The notes: a model not told the origin generated them from the sequence alone. A stretch of DNA of 64,000 nucleotides from Limnephilus marmoratus (GCA_917880885.1 OU862913.1:24127286-24191285); one strand, 5' to 3'; shown: positions 9,735 to 20,495, numbered from the stretch's first letter. Program-made: numbers and translations.

Positions 9735-10050
9735 TTTTTTTTTTCATTAATTTCACACAGGAGGCCGTGAGGAAAATATTTTCTGTCAGGGCCTACGTCA
9801 TCTGAGATGCTGTGTGGAGGGTCTTTTTGAGGAGAGGAAGGAATGAACATTGGTTTAGAAGAGACCCATGTTGTAGGAAGAAGGAAACACAGATGCCGGC
9901 AAATTGTTCCAAAGACGAGCTGTTGAACACAAGAAAGAGTCGAAGAAGCGACCCGTTCTCATGTGACATGTGACCAATGTCAACCGTGTACATATGTTGG
10001 GCACGCCCTTGGCGTGTTTCCCGACTAATGGTTTTAAGACAGCAAAACAG
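9735..10050 (-). mobile_element. LINE 3' end carrying the M-type tail, copy 1
   Basis: On the minus strand, frames around 9993-9855 encode CHMRTGRFFDSFLCSTARLW and NNLPASVFPSSYNMGLF, the final residues of a LINE polyprotein. The 3' UTR then gives CCCTCCACACAGCATC and an inverted repeat (GCCCTGACAGAAAATATTTT and CCTCACGGCC) before a T-rich (poly-A) end at about 9730. It has the same 3' end as the M repeat. Confidence 0.7.
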
Positions 10051-10069
10051 GCTCTATGAATGAATGACG

Positions 10070-10755
10070 CTAGTTCCTTTTTTTTTACATTAACACCACA
10101 CAGGAGGCCCTGAGGAAAATAATTTCCCTCAGGGCCTATGTCATCTTTGTAGATGCTTTGTGGAGGGTCTTTTTGAGGAAAGGAAGGAGTGAACATGGGT
10201 CTTTAAGAGACCCATGTTCTAGGAGGGAGGAAACACAGAGGCCGGCAAATCGTTCCACAGCCGAGCCGTTGAACTCAAGAACGAGTCATAGAAACGACCC
10301 GTTCTCATGTGAGTGTTGTCAACCGTGTACAAATGTTGGGCGCGTGTTTGGCGTGTTTCCCGACTATGCACCGGTGCCGAGGGGATCAATGATGCTAGTT
10401 CCTCGGAGCATCTTCCATTGTAATACCGGTAGAACAAGGACAGCATTCTCACCTGACGCCTATGCTCTAAAGATTGCAGCCCGTCTGTTAAGATGGGAGA
10501 ATCTATCAAACGGACCGCCTGTTTCTGCACAGAGTCAAGGTTTTTTTTTAGGTATTTTGGAGCTCCAGACCAGAGGCGGCTGCCAAATTCAACCGTGGGG
10601 CGCACTTGCGATTTGTACAGGGTTAGCAGTTGGGTACTATTAAAGTATCTGCGGGCCCTGTACAGTACGCCCAGTTTCTGAGAGGCTAACTTAACTCTGG
10701 TTTCGATGGAGTATCTTCCATTTAAATCCCGGTAGAACAAGGTTAGCATTCCCAC
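10070..10755 (-). mobile_element. LINE 3' end carrying the M-type tail, copy 2
   Basis: The minus-strand frame 10755-10219 encodes 178 residues of a LINE RT C-terminal half: LGVLYRARRYFNSTQLL, YKSQVRPTVEFGSRLW, VQKQAVRLIDSP, LQSLEHRRQVRMLSLFYR, then MRTGRFYDSFLSSTARLW and NDLPASVFPPS. The catalytic palm is not included. The 3' UTR has the GGCCCTGAGG...CCTCAGGGCC hairpin and an A-rich end at 10070-10085. A further piece (10790-10905) and one at 40850-41150 belong to the same family. This LINE is the likely source of the M tail. Confidence 0.8.
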
Positions 10756-10785
10756 CCGACGCCTGTGCTCCTTGATTGCAATATA

Positions 10786-10905
10786 TCATCTAGAATCTAG
10801 ATGGACCGCCCGTTGCTGCAGAGTCAATGGTTTTTTTTCAGGTATTTGGGGCGTCAGACCAGAGGTGGTTGCCAAAAAAGATATCATGGAGTGTACTGTC
10901 ATCCG
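10786..10905 (-). mobile_element. Fragment of the M-tailed LINE
   Basis: Its reverse complement reads through GGTCTGACGCCCCAAATACC and CTGCAGCAACGGGCGGTCC, corresponding to the APKYLKK...QKQAVRLIDS region of 10070-10755. It is a local partial duplicate of that element. Confidence 0.65.
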
Positions 10906-10959
10906 CGTAACAATGAACTGGTGCACATGATAAAAGGTCATTGATCTGCAACAAAAACA

Positions 10960-11290
10960 AGTCGGAAAAACTCGGTAAACTGAAAGCCGTTGAAATGAGA
11001 TCCCTGGAACGCATGCGTGGTAAAACCATGTACGATTGTATGAGGGATATCCGCAAAGAAGTGTAAGAAACATATATGACGTAAATGTGAATGGTAGAGG
11101 AAATCGGGGACGCCCGAGGAAGACATGGCACTATCAAGTGAATCAGATTCTTGAGTCGGGCCATGTCAAAAGTCAGAATAATAGAACAGTATGTATGAAT
11201 GTGAATGAGGTAAAGAGTGTGTGCCATGCCGTTGAGTTTGGCGGTGCGTCCTCTCTGCAGAGAAACGGCGTGATGGTTAGTTAGTTTAGT
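10960..11290 (+). mobile_element. RTE-B LINE 3' fragment with TTAG tail
   Basis: The plus-strand frames correspond to VEMRSLERMRGKTMYDCMRD, then IYDVNVNGRGNRGRPRKTWH and NQILESGHVKSQNN, the RTE-B C-terminus. The 3' UTR ends AACGGCGTGATGGTTAGTTAG, giving the family's short TTAG tail. It has frameshifts and internal deletions compared with 43976-44604. Confidence 0.8.
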
Positions 11291-11351
11291 AAAGGAGTGT
11301 TCCTTGTGTCTTGGACTTTGAGGTGGGATGTTGCAAGTAACGTTAAGCGTC

Positions 11352-11758
11352 GATGACACAGAGCGAGTTTACAAGCTACTATCTACTAAGTTTAAAAGCG
11401 GGTAAATCGGCGAGTGAGTTTGTCATGATGACACACAAAACTGTCCACTCGCTCAGCAGCGTAGGAAACTGAGGTCGCTGCTAGCGCCAGTAACAAGAAT
11501 AACGACGCCTGCGTGAACTAATTGTTCAGATGTTTGACAGTCGAAATCAGCTGTTTATCGGAAGCCATGTTGGAAACATAAATAAACCAATCACGAGCAA
11601 GCGGAGCAAGCGTGTTCGTAAAGTTAACGACCTTTTAACTTTTTTTCGTAGATTGTCAACAATCTGCTAGTTAGCAAGTAACATGATGACACTGGGCGAG
11701 TTTACTAACAGATAGTGAATTTCCCAGATAGTAGCTTGTAAACTCGCCACGTGTCAGA
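11352..11758. mobile_element. MITE with about 35-bp terminal inverted repeats
   Basis: The left end is TGACACAGAGCGAGTTTACA followed by AGCTACTATCT. The right end in reverse complement is TGACACGTGGCGAGTTTACA followed by AGCTACTATCT. Internal copies of GGCGAGT..GTCATGATGACA and GGGCGAGTTTAC form subterminal repeats. It has no coding capacity. No target duplication is convincing, so the superfamily is open. Confidence 0.7.
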
Positions 11759-11896
11759 TAAGTAAAAATGGGAATTTAGTACCCCTAAAAGGATTAACAT
11801 TAAAAACGTTTTTTCGACAATTATTACCCTTAAGATGAACATTTGGAAGGCCGTTTTGGCTTTTTCGTACAAATCTTAATTTTGGATTGGAGTGCT

Positions 11897-12846
<950 letters not shown>

Positions 12847-12847
12847 G

Positions 12848-14065
12848 TTGTTATACGCCCGTAGGGGCTTATACATAGATTAGAAAATAATATTTAAGAT
12901 ATCGAGGATTACACATACATAGAATTTATACCAAAAGTTATAAAAGTGAAAAAACTTTTAAGAATATACAAGTAGTTTTTAAAGAAAAAAAAACCACTTG
13001 TATAATCTTGTGGAAAACCGTGAAATATTTTAAACAATGTAATATTTAACAATAACATAGAACAAAATATAATATAAACATTACAATAACAAATCAAATC
13101 GTTAAATATATTATACGCATGTTACAATAATTTGTAGGATTCAACAAAGTGTTGGTTTAAATTGCATTTTAGAATGTAAAGGGAATCAGCGAATACATCT
13201 ACAATACCACCAAACTTGTTGCCTAAATAATGCATCCTATTGGTAAGTGAGTGTGATTGATAGTTAGTTGTGTATGTGTTGCAAAAGAATGTTATATTTT
13301 GTCTAGTATTCCTTTTCGGTACATGAAGTTTAATAGTAGCAACGATGGCAGGGCTGTCAATTAGGTTGTTCATAATTCTGTACAATAAAATTAGGTCTGA
13401 AATGGTTCTTCTGTCAGACAGCGTAATTAAATTTAGTCGATTCATTAAACTTAAATAATTAATGTTTTCTATTGGAATTTTGAGTTTGAAATTTAAGTAC
13501 CTAAGAAATTTGTGTTGAACTCGTTCTATTTTGTTAGAGTGTACTTTATAGAAAGGGGACCAAATAGGTGAATTATATTCTACTTGACATCTAACTAATG
13601 AAATGTAGAGTGTTTTCATGCCATCCAAGGACTTAAAATTTGTTAGGGTTCTACAAAGGAAGCCAAGAATCTTTAAAGCCTTATTAGTTATATTATCTAT
13701 ATGTGGTGTGAATGTTAAGTTTGAATCGAATATAACTCCCAAGTCGCGGATTTGTAATACTGGTGTTAATTTAATAACATTATTTAAATTATATTCATGT
13801 AAAATATGAGAATGAGTTCTGGAAAATCGTTTTACTTGATATTTCTCGGTATTCAAAAATAACATATTTTGTTCGCGCCATTTAAAAAATTCATCTAAAT
13901 TAGCTTGTAAAATTAGGCAATCATATTTATTTCGTATTCTTTTAAACAATTTTAGATCATCTGCAAAAAGTAGGACTTGTACATCTTTAAATATGTTTAC
14001 AACGTCATTAATGAATATTAAGAAGAATATTGGGCCGAGGTGGGACCCTTGCGGGACACCAAATT
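12848..14065 (-). mobile_element. CR1/Jockey-superfamily LINE, RT to 3' end
   Basis: The minus-strand coding runs from about 14065 to 13122. The upstream part, in frame but before the first ATG, reads GVPQGSHLGPIFFLIFINDV, then LLFADDLKLF, which are RT motifs B' and C. From 13949 the 275-codon frame gives DLGVIFDSNLTFTPHIDNI, RCQVEYNSPIWSPFYKVHS and HKFLRYL. The motif-A block and endonuclease are absent (5' truncation). Coding ends at 13122, followed by about 270 bp of UTR and a GCCCCTACGGGCGTATAACA end that abuts the tetranucleotide array. The frame is intact over 275 codons, so the copy is not very old. A related RT fragment lies at 20345-20495. Confidence 0.85.
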
Positions 14066-14214
14066 AATTAACATAAATTATTTTTGCTTTAAATTATAAG
14101 ATATAGGTCATTAAAGATCATAACGTTTCATGATTTTAGAGGCGACTTGGCAAATTATTTGTGAGTAAATGAAAAACATTTTAAAAAGATAGTTTCACTA
14201 TATTTTTCAGTATG

Positions 14215-14610
14215 GTTCGGTATTTTGATCTTAAATCCAAAATTAAGTTTTGTATGAAAAGGGCCGAAACGGGCCGCGCTAGCGTTCCTCTTAAGGGCCC
14301 GCAAACCGGATTTGTACCGATTTATTACATATTTCCCTTAAATACGGTAAGTTTTAGAGCTCTTAAAAAATACATGTTATTCTTGAAGATATCTAGGCTT
14401 TGCCCGCGCCGAAACGCAAATTATATAAAATTCCCTCGATAGAAAAAAATCGCAAAGTAAACTCCAAAAATTATTATTAACACGTTTGTTTGTTTATTTT
14501 ACAAGTTATATGTATGAAAAAAATCAAAGTGTTTCTTCTGTTTAAGAAAACCCCCGCAATGTTTCTGAAATTTAAAAAATAATTCCGAAAATTTTAAAAT
14601 TGTTTTTGAA
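14215..14610 (-). repeat. Dispersed repeat X, copy 1
   Basis: In reverse complement this matches 41130-41590, 56050-56940, 36020-36290 and 25140-25990 (with Helitron). Shared landmarks are ACAAGTTATATGTATGAAAA, TTATTCTTGAAGATA and GGTACAAATC..GCGGGCC-type ends. No coding signal was recognised in any copy; the class is unknown. Confidence 0.6.
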
Positions 14611-15190
14611 AGGTCGTGAAATGCGTTTACAAATATCATTATTAGAAATAATAAAAAAACACACACACACGAAAGCATCTCTCATTAATATTGCCTTTGA
14701 ACATCCGATAAATATCTACTTTTAGAAAATATCAGAAAAAAAATTCAAAAATAATGTCAAAAAAAAAGGTGTCGAAATTTTGAAATCCATAAACTTCCAT
14801 TATTTCGATACGAAACATTTTCGCCCCGCTTTTCCGCCAAAGGGTGGTAGTTTTTTTCCCACCGCATACACTCTGTATGTTAATTTCGCGAGACGACCCT
14901 CGCGCGAGGGTTTTGTGCCGGGTGACCAAAAAGTCATTTGCATACGCAGCCAAATTTATTATTTATTTATGTATACATACACGACACGAGTTTAGCGACA
15001 GATGTCGAGTAGCCATTTTTATGAAGATTTTGTTTTTAAAACTTTTTCGTTCCAAATTTATTTTTACAGATCTTTTTTAAGTTAAACTTCTGTAATATAA
15101 ATTTTAGAAAATACAGAGTGTGCAATTCACACGCGTTAGAAGTGAAATCTTCAGAAATTAAAGTAAACAAGAGTGTCAAGACTACGAAGT
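14611..15190. other. Unassigned AT-rich spacer
   Basis: It holds a short (CA)n run near 14658 and loose similarity to the AT-rich region at 59040-59260. No gene is supported; overlapping ORFs on both strands at 14732-15080 show no recognisable motif. Confidence 0.4.
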
Positions 15191-15194
15191 ACTT

Positions 15195-15575
15195 TATGAA
15201 AGAAAAATTTTGAGGCGCATCTTCGGACCGGTTCTAGAAAATGGATTTTGGTGCTGACGTTATAACAATGAGCTCTATAATTTGTTTAGGGAGTTAAACG
15301 TCGCAAAATTTATAAAACTGGGAAGACTTCGGTGGCTGGGTCATGTGGAGAGAATGACCGAGCATCAAGCACCAAAGTCCCTGCTGAACTCAACACCAAA
15401 AGGGCGAAGGAGCCTGGGAAGGCCAATACTAAGATGGAGCGACAACGTCCTCAAAGATATATCTATCTTGGAGCTTCTAAACTGGAGAGAGCTGGCACAA
15501 AACTGAGATGAGTGGAGGAAGACTCTTCTGGAGGCCAAGACCCACCAGGGGTTGTAGAGCCAATAATGATGATGA
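15195..15575 (+). mobile_element. RTE-A LINE 3' fragment
   Basis: The plus-strand frame 15282-15506 encodes the family C-terminus: LNVAKFIKLGRLRWLGHVER, TEHQAPKSLL, RRSLGRPILRWSDNVLKDIS and ILELLNWRELAQN. The upstream part, KILRRIFGPVLENGFWC, is in another frame. It ends GTTGTAGAGCCAATAATGATGATGAT, the ATG-type tail. It is short and 5'-truncated. Confidence 0.85.
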
Positions 15576-15769
15576 TATTTTCCATTTTTTGTCTTCGAAT
15601 TTCAATGCAACTTTTCCTGTATATTTGGTCATCTTATTAGTATTTGTGTTTTCTTCATCGGAGTCGCTAGATGTCGCTTTTTTGTGCTTTATTTGCCTGT
15701 TAATTTTGGAGTAGTGTTAAGATTGGATATTGGTTTTACAAAAATAAAAATACTTTTTTTTTGTATTCG

Positions 15770-15846
15770 TTAGGATTCGATCTTTAGTCCGCTGAATGTC
15801 TGGCCGCTGAGATTCGTTAGGCGCTTTATACCACTAGGTCAAAAAA
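15770..15846 (-). mobile_element. tRNA-like SINE head (weak)
   Basis: The minus strand carries CCTAGTGGTATAAAGCGCC (A-box-like) and, 40-50 bp on, AGATCGAATCCTAACG (B-box-like, close to GGTTCGANNCC). No cloverleaf closes fully, so I treat it as a degenerate tRNA-derived SINE head. Confidence 0.35.
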
Positions 15847-15847
15847 G

Positions 15848-16260
15848 ACTTGCGTAGGATCGTGGATTTATCGTATTATAATGGAACCGAGCACCCGTGA
15901 AATAAATAAATATGTTATATGTTAAGGGGATTAAGGGGTGGGTAGGAATCTGGGGTTCAGTTTGTTCTGCTCTCATTTCCAAGATTTCGACAAACCTCAC
16001 CCCATGAACCCGGGTACCCCTGCTAAATCACCAAACGTAGCGAACCACTTGGGGTGACCTATGGCAGAGGTGTTGGTTATCCAATAAAGGTTCCCGGCGC
16101 AGCGGTACCCATTCCCGCCTCCCAAATTGGCTAAAACTTATAGATGTACATATTTGTCTATTTTCAGTGTCGCTCTTTTTCATTTAATCGAGTTTCGAAT
16201 CACAACTGTGTTAAAAAAGTTTTCACTTGAAATTATAATTTTTAATTTATTTAAGTCTTG
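15848..16260 (+). repeat. Dispersed repeat Q, copy 1, split by an M repeat
   Basis: The left part 15848-15912 (GCGTAGGATCGTGGATTTAT, GGAACCGAGCACCCGTGAAA) and right part 16140-16240 (TATAGATG, TTTTCAGTGTCGCTC, GAGTTTCGAATCACAACTGTG) match 60871-60977 plus 62776-62865 in order. Here an M repeat (15932-16131) sits between them; in the other copy a hAT element does. Confidence 0.7.
15932..16131 (-). mobile_element. M repeat copy 3 (internally deleted)
   Basis: It contains the 5' segment in reverse complement (CCCAAATTGG end, GGTACC, TTATTGGATAACCAACACCT, CCCCAAGTGG, CCCGGGTTCATGGGGTGAGG) and a short 3' piece (GGGGTGGGTAGGAATCTGGG). The middle is deleted. Confidence 0.8.
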
Positions 16261-16449
16261 TGAATACCCAAAACGCATAGAGCACGCCTAACAACGGAGG
16301 CAATTGAAACTCAAAAAAATCGCATTATTAGTTTTTGGTTTGGTGCCTACACCAAAACTAGACTCAGAAAACTATTTTAAATTGTACTGTTATATACTGA
16401 GTGGAGTTGGCAAAACTGTATCGCGTCTAAGCACCAACTTCACAACAAT

Positions 16450-16490
16450 CTTCGATTACACACCTGCCCTGATGATGGACACTTTAAAGG
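16450..16490 (+). repeat. Fragment of the hammerhead-like palindromic element
   Basis: CCTGCCCTGATGATGGACAC matches the central part of the family at 55829-55845. The second stem strand and the GAAAC box are missing. Confidence 0.45.
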
Positions 16491-16496
16491 CTTATA

Positions 16497-16896
16497 GATA
16501 TAACCAGCGGTATTTGGGGATGCTGTGTTGAGGGTCTTTTTACGAAAGGGAGGAGAAAAATTACTGAGAAGGAAAAAGAGAAGAGGGGTGGGTAGGAATC
16601 TGGGGGTAAGTGTGTCCAGAAGTGGCGGATATATGAATCTATGGTTCCATGCCAACTCAGAATAAAACCAACTCAGATACACCTCAGAAAGGTCATTAAA
16701 AGCTATGAACAAATAATTCAAAAATAGCCGGTAACCATAACCTAACTTAACCTATTTAACCAATTTTTTATATTTTTTTATCATCTCTCTTAATGAACTT
16801 TCTGAGGTGCTTCTGAGTTGGTTTCATTCTGAGTTGTCCAGTCACCGAATCTATTCCTCCTAGTGCGGTGCAAGGTGATGTTCCGAGAGAGTCCTA
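16497..16896 (-). mobile_element. M repeat copy 4, interrupted by a MITE
   Basis: The minus-strand 3' part (GGATGCTGTGTTGAGGGTCT, GGGGTGGGTAGGAATCTGGG, AGTGGCGGA) is interrupted after GAATCTAT and resumes with GAATCTAT, TGCGGTGCAAGG and CGAGAGAGTCCT. The intact family sequence without the insert can be read in other copies, so the insertion is unambiguous. Confidence 0.85.
16643..16846. mobile_element. 204-bp MITE with 8-bp target duplication
   Basis: It is flanked by direct GAATCTAT (16635-16642 and 16847-16854). Left terminus is GGTTCCATGCCAACTCAGAA; right terminus in reverse complement is GGTGACTGGACAACTCAGAA. Similarity continues inward over about 57 bp (AACCAACTCAGA, CACCTCAGAAAG, TCATTAA). 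An 8-bp duplication, a GG start and long inverted repeats suit a Merlin-type element; hAT or P are alternatives. It has no coding capacity. Confidence 0.85.
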
Positions 16897-17498
16897 TTCT
16901 TCTTCTTTGTGTGCCGTATCAGGTCCCCCCGACGTTGGCGATCACTCTTGAAAATGTCTCTCTGTCTTGCGCTGCCCGGAATAACTCCTCCACACTTCTA
17001 ATACCGGTCCACTCTCGTATATTTCGCACCCAAGACCAGGCCCGGACTGGGACCATTTGGGGCCCTCCGCTAAAACCTGTAAAGGAGCCCCCTAACGTGT
17101 GGTGGGGGAGGGGGGGGGCGGCCTCAGAAAACGGGGGGTCCGGGGGCCTCCCCCGGATAATTTTTGAAAATTAGGTGCTTGAAAACAATGAAAACGCGTT
17201 TCTACGCTATATTGGCACGTATAAAGAAGAAGAAATACGAACTATATTCGAATAATAAATAAAACAAAATTTCAAAAAATTACAACTCATAATAAAAATA
17301 ATAATCTAAAATTTCGATGACCTACTACAGTCGTGTCATCGTTTATCTCTAAGGTGCTTGATGGTTTTAACCACGTAAACATTGAACTGGCACACTGGAA
17401 ATCTTCTGGTTTCTTTTTCTTATTTTCCCATCTTTTTTGAAAACCACTCTTGTAAGTTCTCTTCATTGTTTTTGTTCCGTTCGTAATATTAATTAATT

Positions 17499-18364
17499 TG
17501 AGGGAGCGGGCCGGATCGGTAGAGAGAAATGAAAGTCGTCATGTCGAAGTGGTGAGTCAGTCATTTATTGGGCTACGTAGCAGATGGTCGGTGGTCGGTA
17601 ACATGAGGTAATGCGGAGTGCCGTAGATGAGATGCTGCAGGCGCGCGGTGGTGGAGATGGGGTGGTGAAGGTCAGCGGGTTGCTCGACACCATGGCGGTG
17701 GAGATGACCTATATTCCAGGCCGTTGATCGACGCTTTAAGTCGCGGAGGTAAACGGTGTGTGGCTCGGTGAGCTGAGCCACCAGCAGGTAGTCCTGGCGA
17801 GGCGGAGCGCGTTCCATGGCAGCGAAGCACGGTGGGCTTCGGGGTGCCATGAAGTGGTGAGCTGATCCCTTGGCTGAAGGTGCGTCAATCCTTATAAGTC
17901 GCGGGATGTAGCTGTTCTCAGGAGCTGAAGACACGATGGGCCTTGTAGCTGAGACGTGGTGATGGACCTCGAGGAAGCTGCCCTGGAGCGTAGCGATGCC
18001 ATGCAGAGATCGTTACATGCTGAGATGTTGGCCGACTGTAAGTGTGAGACTGAACTGGACTGAACTGCAGCGGGCGAGCGATCGGCTGCTTATATAGGCG
18101 CGGTAGAGTAACTACCTCGCGGTAGGTAATACGAGCCACTTCGAGAATATTCGGCGCCGTACAGATATTGTACGGTGCTGTCTCGAGACCTTTCTAGGCG
18201 GGGCGATATTATTATCGTCGGGCTGGCACGGGAGGCGAGAAAGTACATCGCGGCCAGTATAGGTACGAAGGTACCTAGGCAAGTAGGTTTGCCGATGCGC
18301 GCGGATATTAGATGTTTCTCGAATGTTCTTTTGATGGCGATGATAATAATGATGTGTCGCCACA
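17499..18364 (-). mobile_element. 866-bp solo LTR
   Basis: Plus-strand ends are TGAGGGAGCGGGCC...GTGTCGCCACA, so TG...CA on both strands, flanked by AATT (17495-17498 and 18365-18368). On the minus strand there is a TATATAA box (18091-18097), then about 30 bp on an initiator-rich TCAGT repeat (18048-18067), and an AATAAA signal (17564-17569). This order of promoter before polyadenylation signal sets the LTR on the minus strand. The long ORFs across it are not genes. A 4-bp duplication fits Gypsy-type LTRs; no internal domain is present. Confidence 0.85.
18088..18099 (-). promoter_or_regulatory. TATA box of the solo LTR
   Basis: The minus strand reads CGCCTATATAAGC. It lies upstream of a doubled CAGTTCAGTC initiator-like motif at the expected distance of about 30 bp. 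Confidence 0.6.
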
Positions 18365-19147
18365 AATTAAATAATGTACCACAACTTAACTCTAAACAAA
18401 AAAATTAATTTCACAATTTAACTAAAAAAACTGCGCTGTAAATTTAGCAAACCGCATCGCATAAATCGACTTGTAGTGGCTTGAAAACAATAGTGTGGGG
18501 TGGATGTTATTATAAATGTAGGAAAGGGGGGAGGGGAAGGACGAAATGCGCTTGCGTGGCCCGAGTGATCAGCTGATCTGATGGGATATCGCGGTGCAGT
18601 TGTCTGCTGGACAGTGGACACACGACACACGTCACCGCGCAGACGATGCGGATGACAGTGGATCGTATAAAGCTTTCGTATACACGGCGAGATATAAACA
18701 GTTGTTGGACATGTTGTACTTTTGGAAAATGTAATTTTTTTTTTGAAAATGTAAACAAACATTACCAAGAACACAAAATAACTACTAACAAGACAAAAAC
18801 TTTTTTATGTACGTTTTGTGGGGCCCCTTCGGGGCCCCCTCGCTCAGGAGCCCTCCGCGATCGCGGACCTGCGGACCTGGCCAGTCCGGCCCGCCCAAGA
18901 CATTTATCTCCTACCAGGCCCTCGGCGACCCTCCATCTTGCCTTTCAATATTAAATGGAGTAAGTGATACTTCTCCCCTCGAAGAATATGACCCAGATAT
19001 GAAATTTTCCTGATTTTTATTAACGTAAGCAGTTCTCTATCTGCTCTAGGTTGGTGATCATGTCGGTCCATGGGACCTTGAGCATTCTCTGGTGAAGCCA
19101 CATTTCAAAAGCCTCTAACCTGTTCATGGTATTTACTTTCAAGGTCC

Positions 19148-19355
19148 TTACGAGGTCAAATTCTTCCTCAACTAGTCTTTCCCGATCTGGCCTGCCACTC
19201 TGTTAGTGGGCAGACGCAACTGACACCAAGATCCGGACAAACCTCACTCCTGCAAGTCATCAAATGTTGACCACTTGGGGTGACCTATGGCAAAGGTGTC
19301 GGTTTATCAATAAATGGTTTCCGTAGCGGCGGTACCCATTCCCACTTCCCAAATT
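19148..19355 (-). mobile_element. M repeat copy 5 (5' half)
   Basis: It contains the minus-strand 5' half: CTAGTCTTTCCCGATCTGGCC, GGGCAGACGC, GACCACTTGGGGTGACCTAT and GGCGGTACCCATTCC. Confidence 0.8.
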
Positions 19356-19744
19356 GTAAAGTTTATGATAGAAACTGATATTTCTTTTAAACTTTCGTTT
19401 TGAGAGTTGCTAATAATGTCGTCAATGATTAAAAAATTAATGTTTCTTTGAATTTGTAAAAAAATTGGAGACCTCACTTTTTGGATTACCCTCTTACATA
19501 TTTTTCTTGAGTGATTTCATCAATCTTTTCAATTTCCCCTGTCTCTTATCTGCCATTTTCTAAATTCTTTTTCATACATCATGCGAGGTCCGAAAGAAAT
19601 AAAGAATATATCCAAAATAAATTGTTACGTCCAAAATTTCCATAAACCCTTTTGAAATAAACTTCCCATACACGGTGTCAGAAAATTGAAGTCAAATATG
19701 AATTTATTTTTCGATATTATTATTTTTTAGCAGTTTTTTTTTTA
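19356..19744. other. Unassigned AT-rich spacer
   Basis: No ORF, tail or repeat boundary was recognised. Confidence 0.4.
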
Positions 19745-19749
19745 AATTT

Positions 19750-19895
19750 GGGAGTTATTACTGCCGACCCGGAAACCATTTATTGGATAACCAACACCCC
19801 TGCATAGGTCACCCCAAGTGATTCGGTACGTTTGGTTACTTAACAAGGGTTCCAGGGTTCATAGGATGAGGTTTGTCTAGGTCTTGGCGGCGGTC
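19750..19895 (+). mobile_element. M repeat copy 6 (5' head)
   Basis: It reads CCGACCCGGAAACCATTTAT, TGGATAACCAACACCCCTGC, ATAGGTCACCCCAAGTG, GGTTTGTCTAGGTCTTGGCG. Only the first third of the repeat is present. Confidence 0.8.
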
Positions 19896-19929
19896 ATAAA
19901 AAGTTTTAATACACATACGTTTCAGAAAT

Positions 19930-20010
19930 CCTATCTTTGCAGTGTTTAATTTACTTTCATCCTTCCTCTACTAGTTTTACACCTCACTGCCATACATCAG
20001 CGTAGGTACC
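19930..20010 (-). mobile_element. RTE-B LINE fragment
   Basis: TTTAATTTACTTTCATCCTTC, CACCTCACTGCCATACATCAG and CGTAGGTACCAGCT match the segment at 44395-44470 (encoding LMYGSEAWNWQRKDESRLN on the minus strand). It is 80 bp long. Confidence 0.65.
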
Positions 20011-20344
20011 AGCTAAAGATATTCAAATGCAAAAGAGATATGCTATGGTGTCCGCGCAACTGTCGGCGGACTACGCCCTAATTAGAGTAGTCTGCATACG
20101 AAAATAATTTATTCATTTCGTTGATTTTTGATTAGTATTGGTTAACAATAGAGTTTGAATACGGTCGTTCATTTAGTTTAACGTTCGTTTGGTTTATTCG
20201 TTAATTATTCGTTCATTTAGTTTATTTGTTAATCGGTAAACAATATCGGCGACACCCGGAAGCGCAGTCCCGCCTAGTAAAAACTGCAGATAGCACATCT
20301 ACTTATATTTCAATATCTTTGGTACCAACACTCCATTATCGACT

Positions 20345-20495
20345 GCTACCTATAAATTTAAATTGTTTTAGATCATCGGCGAAAAGCAATACTTCAAAAA
20401 TACTATCAAAATTAGTGACAATATCATTTATAAAAAGTAAGAAAAGTATTGGACTTAAATGCGACCCTTGAAGTACACCGCAATAGTTGTGAATT
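20345..20495 (-). mobile_element. LINE RT fragment with FADD motif
   Basis: The minus strand from about 20495 reads CGVLQGSHLSPILFLLFIND and then EVLLFADDLKQFKF, RT motifs B' and C of the same clade as 12848-14065. Only about 50 codons remain. Confidence 0.75.

Larger units (their letters stand above)
17037..18893. mobile_element. Non-autonomous hAT-like element hosting a solo LTR
   Basis: Target duplication CCCAAGAC is at 17029-17036 and 18894-18901. The left end is CAGGCCCGGACTGG; the right end in reverse complement is CGGGCCGGACTGG. The 8-bp duplication, CAG-type end and short TIR fit hAT. GC-rich subterminal regions (GGGGCCC motifs at 17055 and 18820) contrast with the AT-rich middle. 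Without the LTR at 17499-18364 the element is about 990 bp and has no recognisable transposase, so it is non-autonomous. Confidence 0.8.
16905..19148 (-). mobile_element. RTE-like LINE C-terminal fragment split by a hAT-like element
   Basis: 18894-19148 on the minus strand reads, through stops and shifts, LHQRMLKVPWTDMITN, KISYLGHILRGEKYHLLHLI and KGKMEGRRGPGRR. 17036-16905 continues with WRSYSGQ and a further arginine-rich end. This is the last part of an RTE-type LINE polyprotein (GHI.R...GRRGPGRR). The two pieces are separated by the insertion at 17037-18893, with the 8-bp duplication CCCAAGAC at the break. Pseudogene. Confidence 0.7.

Noticed and set aside
17557..18365. Several long overlapping minus-strand ORFs as a host gene
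   Set aside because: They lie inside an LTR with TG...CA ends, TATA box, AATAAA and a target duplication; no protein motif was seen.
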